A stretch of 64,000 nt of DNA from Cytophagales bacterium (lineage in GTDB: Bacteria > Bacteroidota > Bacteroidia > Cytophagales > Spirosomataceae). This document shows, piece by piece, positions 8,772 to 17,308 of this stretch; the stretch's first letter is position 1; each line of letters starts with the position of its first letter. Made by a program: the position numbers and the translations under genes. The notes beneath the pieces are model-generated. The model saw nothing but the letters and a program-made list of their open reading frames with translations. It had not been told where the DNA came from and made no database searches. The stretch is from the NCBI GenBank assembly GCA_024742395.1, contig JANSYO010000012.1, positions 31,301 through 95,300 of the forward strand. The letters run 5' to 3'.

Positions 8772-9435
8772 TTGAGGCCAAATCCTATCTTAAAAAAGGG
8801 ATAATAGCGATACCCAGAAAGATTCTTCTCAATCATAGGCAATTCATTTTCAATATGGGTACTTTCCAAAAAACCTTCATAAACCAAATCCAAAGAGGGC
8901 TTCGATAAAAAGAAAAGTCCAATACCTAAATACAGACTATCCTCTTTGCATTTAGAAGACAAAACCAATCAATTTCAAAAAAAGTTTGTAGCCTTGCCCA
9001 TAGTAAACTCGCCCTGTTATAACCGAAATCTTCTGGCCTAATCTTTACCGAAGAAAACACCAGTCCCTTTTGAGTTTCAACCAGTACAATCGTTTTTTGA
9101 ACCACAGTATAAGTCCCTCCTAGCTGCAATGTATTCCTAGGAGTAAATGAGTACTTACCAGACAGCATCCATCTTATCCAATGAATCTCAGGAATCAATA
9201 TGAGATCTCCGTCATTTCCCATATTAAAATTAAGCTTTCGATTAATTCCTAAACCCGAAAAACCAGATAGAATCCCCCAATCCTTATACTGTTTTTGCAC
9301 AAAATAATTTAAACCATCTAAACCAAGAGAAACACCGGTTTCAATACAAGACTCATTTTGAAATATTTCTTGTTATAATACAATTTTTATTGTTACTAAA
9401 AGCAAAAGAGAAACGAGAAAGAATAACCTTAGCAT
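8768..9435 (-). pseudogene. Decayed outer-membrane-barrel-like gene with one stop and one frameshift
   Basis: ATG at 9435 opens a hydrophobic leader (MLRLFFLVSLLLLVTIKI), interrupted by TAA at 9373-9375. The same frame then continues with beta-strand-rich sequence (GLNYFV, GLGINRKLNFNMG, LQLGGTYTVV) to about 8962, where a one-base shift is needed to continue into LSSKCKEDSLYLGIGLFFL and on to TGA at 8768-8770. The restored protein is about 220 residues with alternating aromatic and hydrophobic residues, as in small outer-membrane barrels. The stop overlaps the start of the decayed lipoprotein gene by ATGA. No family is recognised. Both members of this gene pair are broken while the genes on either side are intact. 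Confidence 0.65.
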
Positions 9436-9623
9436 ATAATTTACAAAATACACATAACAAACCCTTTATGGGATAAAAATCACAAACCCCATTTAAATAC
9501 CCCTTCTTTTGAAGAAAAAAAAGTTATTAATATATCATTTAAATATATTAATATAATTCAATTATAATAATTCAATATTTACTCCTTTTTTATTATATTT
9601 AAGGTATAAAAATTATTAATGTC

Positions 9624-9716
9624 ATGAGAGAAAACGACAACTATACATTAAGCCTATGGGGGCGGTTTAGCATCCTTTTACTATTAGTGGGAATGGTCAT
9701 CTGGATCATCTATTAA
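9624..9716 (+). CDS. Small single-pass membrane protein candidate, 30 residues
   Basis: ATG at 9624 opens a 30-codon frame ending TAA at 9714-9716. A polar start (MRENDNYTLSLWGR) is followed by one very hydrophobic helix (FSILLLLVGMVIWIIY) that ends the protein. An AAGG sequence lies 20 bases before the start, which is too far for an ideal ribosome site. It converges on the YjbH-C-like gene and the stops overlap by four bases. It sits in an otherwise empty AT-rich spacer (9436-9712) upstream of the decayed gene pair. No family recognised; chance is possible. Confidence 0.35.
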   Translation: MRENDNYTLSLWGRFSILLLLVGMVIWIIY

Positions 9717-10831
9717 TTGTCATTCCAATAATAAACATGCTGTTGGCGAAGCCTTCTTGATAAATCAGTATACGTCTTGAAGACTTCGCCAATTTTAAAC
9801 CCTCTTGAATATAAATATTGAAAGGGAAAATCCTCGGCTGTTCGAAGCCTCATCCTTTTATTTTGCACCAGTGTGCCTGGCCAAATCCTAAAGGCAACAT
9901 CTACTCCTATTGTGGCTCCATTTCCACTGGAAATACCAAAAAGGCCTATTTCTGCTCTCTTAAACTGGCGAATTAAATCAGCACGAACACCTCTGTCGGA
10001 ATGTAAAAACTGGCCACCGCTCAACTTTAGCGTCAAGTCATGGTTCTTAAATCTATAAGCGACGTTTGCCAAAAATGAGAACTCACGCAAACCCGTATAC
10101 TTAAAACTTTTAGGATAAAAATAATAATAACCACTAAAAGAGCTCTCCATACCATATGACCAGGATTTATCTAAAGGATAGTTTAGAAATACAACTTTAA
10201 AACCATATCGATCTTGAAAAAACAAACCACTAGACAATTGAGCATATCCACTTTTACCTATTTTCATAAAGTAGTCAAGATAGCTTGGTGCCCATCGCAG
10301 GCTAAGTGGCTGCTGATCAATATCATTAATCAATGGAATGTGAAGTCCGGAATAAAATGTTAAACCTCTGAGAATTTGAACTTTCGTTGAGACTAATAGT
10401 CCCGCTTTAGCCTCAACTGCTTTGTTTAGGTTTCCGTAAATAGCCCGATAATCTGGCTGCAACCAAATATCTATTTTATAATTACGAAGAAGGAAACCTC
10501 CCGGACTTTTAATATTTCCCTCTCCTATAAGCCATTTACCCCCATCCTTTTTGTAAGTTGTCAAAATTTGTCCTTGATACTGTGGACTAAAATATTGGAA
10601 TTCAGGGTACTCTTTACTTAAAAAAGTTATAAATGAATAATGGTCTCTATGAACTCGTTGATCGAACGAAAGACTACTATCTATTATCGAAACATTCTCT
10701 AAATCTAATAATTCCTGTGCATAAGAACATTTTACAAAAAAAGAGAAATATATCAATCCCCAAATAACATTATATTTAAACCTAGTAGATAAGCACGTAA
10801 TGAAGCAATGATTATTATCCATTCTCTTCAA
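9713..10831 (-). CDS. YjbH-like outer-membrane protein, C-terminal half (polysaccharide secretion)
   Basis: The 372-residue product has a signal peptide with a long basic n-region ending at CSYAQ. It is rich in alternating aromatic beta strands. The part containing FKRAEIGLFGISSGNGATIGVDVAFRIWPG, followed by an Arg-rich turn and a final RLRQQ segment, resembles the end of the YjbH/DUF940 barrel, an outer-membrane protein of the E. coli yjbEFGH exopolysaccharide operon. The gene directly upstream encodes a protein that resembles the other half. E. coli YjbH is about 700 residues; these two together are about 640. I infer a two-protein version of YjbH. An alternative is an unrelated barrel of the same locus. 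Confidence 0.6.
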   Translation of the reverse strand: MKRMDNNHCFITCLSTRFKYNVIWGLIYFSFFVKCSYAQELLDLENVSIIDSSLSFDQRVHRDHYSFITFLSKEYPEFQYFSPQYQGQILTTYKKDGGKWLIGEGNIKSPGGFLLRNYKIDIWLQPDYRAIYGNLNKAVEAKAGLLVSTKVQILRGLTFYSGLHIPLINDIDQQPLSLRWAPSYLDYFMKIGKSGYAQLSSGLFFQDRYGFKVVFLNYPLDKSWSYGMESSFSGYYYFYPKSFKYTGLREFSFLANVAYRFKNHDLTLKLSGGQFLHSDRGVRADLIRQFKRAEIGLFGISSGNGATIGVDVAFRIWPGTLVQNKRMRLRTAEDFPFQYLYSRGFKIGEVFKTYTDLSRRLRQQHVYYWNDN

Positions 10832-10890
10832 CCATTATATAAGGCTAGACAATCCATTAAATCAGAATCTAATTTGATTTTCGAAACACT

Positions 10891-11694
10891 TCACTTGGTT
10901 AAAGACTGCTCCAGATAAAATCCAAACATATACTGATCAAAATTCAAAACCCCTCCTTGAATATGAAATTTCTTAAAAAATCTAACATGCAATCCTGAAT
11001 TGAATTTCTGCCCATCCCATTCTATCATTAAATGAATTCTTTCTTTGTATGCAACTTTTACTCCTCCAAAGAGTCCAACTAGGTATTCATTACCATAAAG
11101 GTCATTTGATTTTTTCTGCAAGCTAAAATTCGATAATACATTAGAGTTATTAAGATTTTTCTCGTTTCTGTAAAGATAATATGGACTTCCAAAACCCAAT
11201 GTTCCCGAAAAGTCAAGTCTGTTTCTTTTAAATGATTTAGTCGCAACAACCATATTTGATTCAATCGCCGCATCTGTAGTAAAAGGTGAAGAAAATCCTA
11301 TTATTACAGCCGGCATATACTCTTTTTCATAAAACAACTGATATCTAATATCAAGCTGCCTATCACCAATCCCATACCTCTTTTTGGGCCTACCGTTTAC
11401 CAAAGGATGAAGCAAAAGAAATGTGATTTCCAACCTTGGCATTAGGCTCAAATTTGCAAAAAGTACTCTTTCAGAATTCCTCTTAGATCTTCTTAAACTG
11501 TAATTGATTGGATTAAAAAGATAACCTGAACTTAATAACCCATCCGTACCAGACGAAGCATCAGGAATATACATTAAACCAGACTTGCCAGACAGATTTC
11601 TTTGTCCAAAAGAAGTTAATAAAAACAGCATTAAAAGGCAAGTCAAATTAACTTTTCGACTCGCCTTTTTTTTGTTTATAATAGAATTCTTCAC
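10891..11694 (-). CDS. YjbH-like outer-membrane protein, N-terminal half
   Basis: The 267-residue product carries a signal peptide (CLLMLFLLTSFGQ). It then shows the YjbH/DUF940 N-terminal pattern: GKSGLMYIPDASSGTDGLL, a strand region with MPRLEITFLL, GIGDRQLDIRYQLF, YMPAVIIGFSSPF, and a barrel end FDQYMFGFYLEQS. YjbH proteins are thought to form an outer-membrane path for exopolysaccharide. The protein stops where the first barrel of a full-length YjbH would end. The second half is encoded 59 bases downstream. The upstream lipoprotein gene is eight bases away, so these three are probably one operon. Confidence 0.65.
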   Translation of the reverse strand: MKNSIINKKKASRKVNLTCLLMLFLLTSFGQRNLSGKSGLMYIPDASSGTDGLLSSGYLFNPINYSLRRSKRNSERVLFANLSLMPRLEITFLLLHPLVNGRPKKRYGIGDRQLDIRYQLFYEKEYMPAVIIGFSSPFTTDAAIESNMVVATKSFKRNRLDFSGTLGFGSPYYLYRNEKNLNNSNVLSNFSLQKKSNDLYGNEYLVGLFGGVKVAYKERIHLMIEWDGQKFNSGLHVRFFKKFHIQGGVLNFDQYMFGFYLEQSLTK

Positions 11695-11702
11695 CTTACT
11701 AT

Positions 11703-12746
11703 TTAACTACTACCCCCTTGATTGTGACAAGAGGAAATTAGTCCTTCATAAATAGAAATAATTCTTGCCAACTCAGTATTATAATTGGTCTGAATTGCCT
11801 GCAATTGCTTATCTCTGACAGCTACTGCCTTAGCTATCTTTTTATCTCTAGCCAGTTCATCTGCTTTTAACTGTTTAGACAATTGAGCATTATATTTCGA
11901 TATGTCATCTGACATTTTAGCGTACATAACTAGTTTTAGCAAGGACTTTGTACTAGAATCAAAAGTTGTACTCGCATCTATACTGGCAATAATTAACAAT
12001 ATTTGAGATATACGCGTCTCAATTTTGCCCTGCCATTTTAAAGTTGAAGCAACGATTGCAGCATCAAATTCATTGGTTATTAATACTTCTCTTGCCTCAT
12101 AAATACTTGTAGCATTAGCCTCTTGAGATAGTTTTTGAGCATCGATAATAGCTTTTGCGGGATCAAAAGCCGATTGGGCAGCATCAGTGCATTCATCTTG
12201 CACTCCAAGAAAAATCTCAGTTGCTCCATAAATATGAGTCTGTTCTGTCAATTGACCTGAATACTTACGAGCAGAAACACTTTCTCCATCAACGGTCGGA
12301 TCTACAACCGAAGTCAAAAAAGCGTCAAGTGCTCCTGAAGCTAACACAGCGTTAACAGTATTTTGAGCTTCGGAAGGCAAGCCCTCACCTTTGGCTAATC
12401 CCTGTACCACCTCTTCACTAAAAGCATTAACCGTTGCCTCAACATCGGCCTCAGTAAGTTTGTTTGACACTTGAGTTGTGGCAGTATTTAACTCCGTGGT
12501 TACTTCACCATTAGCCAAGGCCTCCAAAGCAATGGCCACTGCTTCCGGCTCCTCGGTTTCGGCCTCAGTTGTAGTAGTTGCCTCTGGCTCTTCCGTTTCG
12601 ACTTCCATAAGCTCAACCTCACCGAATTCCTCCTCAAAATTATACTCGATAGGTTCATCTATCGGATCCTTCTTACAACCTCCCATTGTAAGTAACACCA
12701 GCAAAGCAACCAATGTTGCCAATCGTAATATACTCGTTTGTTTCAT
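11703..12746 (-). CDS. Ala/Glu-rich lipoprotein of the polysaccharide locus
   Basis: I place the start at 12746, where the product begins MKQTSILRLATLVALLVLL and reaches a lipobox (TMGGC) near residue 22, rather than at 12773, which adds a hydrophobic lead. The mature part begins with an acidic, Thr-rich linker holding imperfect repeats of a TEEPEA unit (about residues 45-70). The rest is Ala-rich and helical, with coiled-coil-like segments toward the C-terminus (for example LKADELARDKKIAKAVAVRD). No family is recognised. It is the first gene of a three-gene unit with the YjbH-like halves, so a periplasmic or outer-membrane helper for polysaccharide export is plausible. It is not obviously a YjbF or YjbG homologue. 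Confidence 0.7.
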   Translation of the reverse strand: MKQTSILRLATLVALLVLLTMGGCKKDPIDEPIEYNFEEEFGEVELMEVETEEPEATTTTEAETEEPEAVAIALEALANGEVTTELNTATTQVSNKLTEADVEATVNAFSEEVVQGLAKGEGLPSEAQNTVNAVLASGALDAFLTSVVDPTVDGESVSARKYSGQLTEQTHIYGATEIFLGVQDECTDAAQSAFDPAKAIIDAQKLSQEANATSIYEAREVLITNEFDAAIVASTLKWQGKIETRISQILLIIASIDASTTFDSSTKSLLKLVMYAKMSDDISKYNAQLSKQLKADELARDKKIAKAVAVRDKQLQAIQTNYNTELARIISIYEGLISSCHNQGGSS

Positions 12747-12773
12747 GATAATTATATTTAAAAAATGGATCAC

Positions 12774-13286
12774 TTAAACCTTGTACATGAAATAAGGCTT
12801 AGTGAAAATAAGAAATTTTAATTGAACTTTTCTAATATACTCTTACTAAAGTTCTTCAATTTATTTAATGGACTTTCTATCTAATAATGAAACTCTACTT
12901 TCTTCTTTTTATCCTATTTTCACAAGCTTAGTATTTAAATTAGGGTAGCAATTGACTAGATGTTTGACACAAATAACCAATGTTGAATTCCTCACAAAAT
13001 CTTATAATCCCAAATATCTTAGAGTCAAACCCAATTTTCCATTGGCCTTAAACTATACCGGCACTTTTGAGTTAGTTTGTCGTGTTAAGTATAATTTTAG
13101 AAGAAGTATCAACTGATACAAAAAGACAAAAGAAAGAACAAGTGGTCTTGCAGTTTCTCTCAAGCCTATTCCTGAAAACATCAGAAAGCAATCCAAGAGA
13201 CCTCTGTTACCAGGCTAAGGCAGCCAAACGAAATTTTGTTTAATTACAAATATAAACAACACGAAAGTTAGCCCCTTTATTTAAAC
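12774..13286. other. Non-coding 510-base spacer with a possible gene relic
   Basis: No intact gene is seen. Around 13,090-13,242 both forward frames 2 and 3 give short coding-like stretches (one reads SLKPIPENIRKQSKRPLLPG, the other ends DLCYQAKAAKRNFV), suggesting the end of a degraded gene. The motifs GTTAGTTTGTCGTGTT near 13,072 and AACAACACGAAAGTTAGC near 13,255 are imperfect inverted copies, which could be the ends of a small mobile-element remnant. The spacer separates the assembly operon from the lipoprotein/YjbH unit. Confidence 0.35.
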
Positions 13287-14048
13287 TTAGGTAAATGGAT
13301 TCTTGTAACTTCCAATTTTTTCTTTTAGTAATAAATAAAAGAAAGGCATATCATCAACTAGATATCTTTTCCATAACCTGCCAGGCTCTTTTGCTAAACG
13401 ATACAGCCATTCAAGACCAAGATTCTGATAAATTTCAGGTGCACGATTAACAATGCCAGCTTCAAAATCAATAGTAGCTCCGAGTGCCATAAATAGCCTA
13501 ATTCCAATCAATTTATCTTTATATTGGAATATCCATTTTTCTTGTTTCGGTGCCCCTACACCCACAACAAGGACATTCGCTCCAGAATCCTTGATAATAC
13601 TTACTATCTCCATGCACTCTTTTTGGCTTTCCTCAAATCCAAACGAAGGTGAATGGGCACCAACTACAATATCCCAACCAACTTTCCGATTGATACGACT
13701 TTTTGCCTTGTCAGCAACGCCTTCCATCGATCCGAGAAGAAAGATTTTTATCTCTCGGTTTTCCCGGTGATAATTGTAATATGCGGGCAGAAATGAAGAG
13801 CCTGGAATAACTTCCTTTACTGGTTTGTTTAAGAATTTTAAACCCAATTGGACAATATTACTATCGCAAATAACCCAATCAGCTTTCTGATAGATTTTAT
13901 AGAAACCCTCATCTTTCTGTAATTTAATAAGATGATCAACATTCGGGGTCACTAATACCCCCTCCCTTATATTCCTTAACAGGTCATTTAAGCTTATATC
14001 AGTAAATTCTGCATTGAATAATCTAATTTTCTTTGTCTTTAACATCAA
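13287..14048 (-). CDS. WecG/TagA/CpsF-family glycosyltransferase
   Basis: The family transfers N-acetylmannosamine-type or glucose residues onto lipid-linked intermediates. Visible marks are TPNVDHLIKLQKD near residue 35, DSNIVQLGLKFL, VIPGSSFLPAYY (usually TGxDL in others), a Rossmann strand IFLLGS, VVGAHSPSFGF and LVVGVGAPKQEKWI, then MALGATIDFEAGIVNRAPEIYQNLGLEWLYRLAKEPGRLWKRYL. At 253 residues it is full length. It is the last gene of the main assembly operon, 84 bases after the GT2 gene, and would add one sugar to the repeat unit. The exact donor is not visible. Confidence 0.9.
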   Translation of the reverse strand: MMLKTKKIRLFNAEFTDISLNDLLRNIREGVLVTPNVDHLIKLQKDEGFYKIYQKADWVICDSNIVQLGLKFLNKPVKEVIPGSSFLPAYYNYHRENREIKIFLLGSMEGVADKAKSRINRKVGWDIVVGAHSPSFGFEESQKECMEIVSIIKDSGANVLVVGVGAPKQEKWIFQYKDKLIGIRLFMALGATIDFEAGIVNRAPEIYQNLGLEWLYRLAKEPGRLWKRYLVDDMPFFYLLLKEKIGSYKNPFT

Positions 14049-14132
14049 AATTATATTTATGAATAAAAGTAATAGCCTAGACTTTTGTAGTCTTAATTAA
14101 AATTGATTAACTCAGTTACTTAATTTAATTAG

Positions 14133-15026
14133 CTATTTTTTACGATTCTCTCTATCCTTAAGAACTGCTCTAAACCGTAAAATTTTTTCTATTCCAATCA
14201 AAATATTACTACGACTTTGAAATAGACTTTTCAGTACAAAAACGAACGTTTTAAAATCAAATTTATAGGAATTGAACAGGAAATATAGTACTGAATATTG
14301 AAACCTTACTAAGTTCAATTCTTTCAGCAAATTGTTAACTTTTAATGTTTCATTAAACCTTGAAAGAAAATATTCTGAAGTAATGGTATTCACAATACTC
14401 CCTTCACGTACAGTTACAACATATAAAACTTCATTTCTTACTTGATAAGTTTTCGCTTTAATTCCGCAACTACAAGCAAAGAACATATCGTTCCCCGCCA
14501 CAACTTCAGAGAATTGAATGCCATTAGCCTCAATAAGTTTTCTGCTATACACTTTCCCCCAAGGCACCGAATATTTGTATAAAACATCTTTTTCTCCACG
14601 TTCAATATACCCATCAATTAACGCATTAAAGAATTGATGCCTGTGAGCCGTCTTGTATGAATCCGAGTCAATTGAATTCACCTTGAAGAACACAATATCA
14701 CATCCTTCTGGATTTGGCAAACTATCCAATTGTTTGGTAAAGGAATCGTTGAAAAAGTCGTCTGAATCTGCAAATATAACCCAATCGCCCTTTACTTTGC
14801 TCAATCCAATATTCCTACTCGCTCCTGCTCCTCGATTTCCATCATTCGCGTATAACTCTACATTCAAGTATTGTTGGCACAAAGAAGTCAATTTCGGAAG
14901 AAGATCTTCTCTACTTCTGTCATCCACGACCACAACTTGGATATCGTTACGATTGGGTATCGACTCGAGCAATCTTTTGAGATATACAACCGCATTTTTG
15001 TGCGGAATTATTATTGAATACATCAT
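14133..15026 (-). CDS. Family 2 glycosyltransferase
   Basis: A GT-A fold enzyme of 297 residues: it opens with YSIIIPHKNAVVYLKRLLES, has the nucleotide-binding VVVVDDRS, NRGAGASRNIGL, and the metal-binding FADSDDFF (DxD) at about residue 90. The C-terminal third, from about residue 205, is helical and lacks transmembrane segments. It probably adds a sugar to the polysaccharide repeat unit on the cytoplasmic side. Five bases separate it from the pyruvyl-transferase-like gene before it. Donor and acceptor cannot be read from sequence. Confidence 0.9.
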   Translation of the reverse strand: MMYSIIIPHKNAVVYLKRLLESIPNRNDIQVVVVDDRSREDLLPKLTSLCQQYLNVELYANDGNRGAGASRNIGLSKVKGDWVIFADSDDFFNDSFTKQLDSLPNPEGCDIVFFKVNSIDSDSYKTAHRHQFFNALIDGYIERGEKDVLYKYSVPWGKVYSRKLIEANGIQFSEVVAGNDMFFACSCGIKAKTYQVRNEVLYVVTVREGSIVNTITSEYFLSRFNETLKVNNLLKELNLVRFQYSVLYFLFNSYKFDFKTFVFVLKSLFQSRSNILIGIEKILRFRAVLKDRENRKK

Positions 15027-15031
15027 AAGAC

Positions 15032-16171
15032 TCAGTTGTTTGAAAATATAAATTCCATTTTCTCCTTTGAAAGTGTTTCTTGAGCCGATTCAGCGACTTT
15101 CAATTCTTTCATCAACTTGTCTCTGTCTTTCAATATTTCATCGAACTGAGCTAAACTGGATTCCATACTTTGATTCGAATCAATCAACAATGTCCCTAGC
15201 TTCACATCCGTGAAAATCCCCTTGATTTTTACATGTTTATCAATATCTGTTACAATTATCGGGAGACATCCAAATTTTTGTGCCAAAAGGGCCACATGTA
15301 GCCTGTTCGTAAGCACCAATGCGGCTTGTGCATAATAACTTGCTTCTTCAATGTGAATTTGCTTCTCCCGGAAACTCACATCCCCCAAACTTCCCAACTT
15401 GTCGTATGCGAGCCTAGAAAACTCGAAATCCGGTGTAACTTGATAGACTATTTCAAAACAAAACGCATCCTTATACTCCAATACAATCGCCTTCAAAAGC
15501 TCCAACAAGCCTTCACCGTATTCTTCATTACTACTATCAGAGTGCACAGCTTCTCTGAAAGAAAACATGATTTTGAACTTCTCCTTTCCATTCTCCACAG
15601 GAGACGATAAGTTCCCTTCCCCAGACGGCGAATATGTCCAGCACAAATCGGGAAAGAACTCGGCCTTTTGAATTCCTAAATCCTTTACAAATTGTAGAGA
15701 AATGGAATCACGTACGAAATAATAATTAACAAATTTCGACCTAAACCTCTCGCCTATCTTCCCCATCGGGCTCAATGGCCCTATCGAAAATCCAATTTTA
15801 ATAATTCGAACGCCCAAAACACGCAGGAACATATAATAAAAACCAGACAAAAGATATTTTAACCCTACCACAAATGAGTTTTCGAATTGGTGACCAGGAG
15901 GAGAAGCCAAATAATACACCTGCTCCTTCTTGATCAGAAAGTTTTTAAAAGCCGACTGCAGCAATATGGCATAAAAGGAAGAGTAACCTGATGTAACTCG
16001 CTCATTGTCGTTTAATCCCAAACCTTTAACATATTGTTCTGGCATTCCTTTATCATCACTTACAATTATTTTGCAAAACTTTCTGAAATGATTTAATAAG
16101 GCTTTGTTAATTAATAAATCACCAATATTTTCATATTGCGTATATCCTTTATAGAACAACGTTCTCTTCAT
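15032..16171 (-). CDS. Polysaccharide pyruvyl transferase family protein (first of two)
   Basis: The 379-residue protein opens with the family's N-terminal pattern FYKGYTQYENIGDLLINKAL and has a Rossmann-like first half (KLLSGFYYMFLRVLG-type helix), GFSIGPLSP, RDSISLQFVKDLG, then a second domain with KIMFSFREAV and ALVLTNRLHVALLAQKFGC. The last motif contains the N-R-L-H signature that lines the active site. Members transfer pyruvate from PEP to sugars to form ketals, although some have other roles. It overlaps the GT4 gene by 23 bases. A second, unlike family member is encoded at 18573-19688. Confidence 0.85.
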   Translation of the reverse strand: MKRTLFYKGYTQYENIGDLLINKALLNHFRKFCKIIVSDDKGMPEQYVKGLGLNDNERVTSGYSSFYAILLQSAFKNFLIKKEQVYYLASPPGHQFENSFVVGLKYLLSGFYYMFLRVLGVRIIKIGFSIGPLSPMGKIGERFRSKFVNYYFVRDSISLQFVKDLGIQKAEFFPDLCWTYSPSGEGNLSSPVENGKEKFKIMFSFREAVHSDSSNEEYGEGLLELLKAIVLEYKDAFCFEIVYQVTPDFEFSRLAYDKLGSLGDVSFREKQIHIEEASYYAQAALVLTNRLHVALLAQKFGCLPIIVTDIDKHVKIKGIFTDVKLGTLLIDSNQSMESSLAQFDEILKDRDKLMKELKVAESAQETLSKEKMEFIFSNN

Positions 16172-17282
16172 TAGTTTTCATTAGTATTTTATAACAGTTA
16201 AAATATTCTTTCTCTGTATGTTGTGCATCAAACTTTTCTGAGAAGCTCTTTCTTTTCGAAATAGCATCTTCTTTATCTATCGATTTATCTTTCAGTAGTT
16301 CCAATAACTTCTCAGACAATAATTTCTGAGACTGAACAACCAATTCGGGTTCCACCATACTGATCAACTCCTCAAGACCACCTCCGTCTTTCATTACTAC
16401 AACCGGTTTGCCTAAATGAAGGCACTCTATGGCTACTAGACCGAAAGGCTCTGAAACAGATGGGAAAACACAAATATCCATTGCATTTTGGAAGGCTGTA
16501 ACCTGATTCTGAAAGCCCGCAAAAACAACCTTTTCTTCTATTCCTAGGTCCTCTGCCCTTTTCTTCAGAGAAGTCATTTCGGGACCATCTCCAGCCAGCA
16601 ATAAGATCACATCCTTTTCTTGCTTTAACACCTCGCTAAAGGCATTTATCAAAAAATCAACCCTCTTCCATCCAATAAACCTCGAGGTCGTCCCGATAAT
16701 TCTCTTGTTCCTTAACACAGGAAAAGCATTAAAAGGCAGCTCCTTATCAAATGTTTTATTGAAGCGAACACCATTGTAAATGACAAAGTTGTTTTTAGCA
16801 CTTACCCTTTTATCTATCCAGAATTTTTGAGAATATTTGGAGTTATTTACAACACCGGCACAATGATTATTCAATTGCCAAACTTGTAAGTTACTTTTCA
16901 ATTTTTGATACAAACTTCCTTCTCTTCTCACTGCCCCAGCAGTATGCACTGTAAATAATACCGGGGTACCTGAAGAGGCTAAGACCTTTAACAGTGCCGG
17001 CTTGTATATATGTAATTGTGCCACATGATATTGTGAGACGATTTCGCATATTCTTGTATAATTTGACCAACGTAAATCAAAAGGCTTGATTTGTACATAG
17101 TGAATTGTTACACCCAAGTCCAGCAATCTTTTATTGGCAACTAATTCTTCGCTTTGACAACAGAGTATGGCCACTTCCAAATCGGGGTTTTGTTTTTGGG
17201 CCTGCACGATATAAAACAAAAAGCTTTCTACCCCTCCAAAAAGAAAATCGTGCACAATATGTATGACCCGGCTTGTTTTCAT
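16149..17282 (-). CDS. Family 4 (GT-B) glycosyltransferase
   Basis: The N-terminal domain begins RVIHIVHDFLFGGVESFLFY, a typical GT4 acceptor-side start. The C-terminal donor domain has RIIGTTSRFIGWKRVDFLI, LLLAGDGPEMTSLKKRAEDLG, VVFAGFQ and the catalytic-glutamate region FPSVSEPFGLVAIECLHLGKPVV followed by GGLEELI. At 377 residues it is the usual length and soluble. It overlaps the next gene by 23 bases and is preceded by the polymerase gene. It probably adds a sugar to the lipid-linked repeat unit; linkage and sugar are not visible. Confidence 0.92.
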   Translation of the reverse strand: MKTSRVIHIVHDFLFGGVESFLFYIVQAQKQNPDLEVAILCCQSEELVANKRLLDLGVTIHYVQIKPFDLRWSNYTRICEIVSQYHVAQLHIYKPALLKVLASSGTPVLFTVHTAGAVRREGSLYQKLKSNLQVWQLNNHCAGVVNNSKYSQKFWIDKRVSAKNNFVIYNGVRFNKTFDKELPFNAFPVLRNKRIIGTTSRFIGWKRVDFLINAFSEVLKQEKDVILLLAGDGPEMTSLKKRAEDLGIEEKVVFAGFQNQVTAFQNAMDICVFPSVSEPFGLVAIECLHLGKPVVVMKDGGGLEELISMVEPELVVQSQKLLSEKLLELLKDKSIDKEDAISKRKSFSEKFDAQHTEKEYFNCYKILMKTNEENVVL

Positions 17283-17308
17283 CTTAAATTAAGCTATCAG
17301 AAATTGAA

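Noticed and set aside
8525..8908. 127-codon plus-strand frame opposite the decayed lipoprotein gene
   Set aside because: It is antisense to a clear (though broken) coding frame on the minus strand, has low-complexity composition and no recognisable domain.
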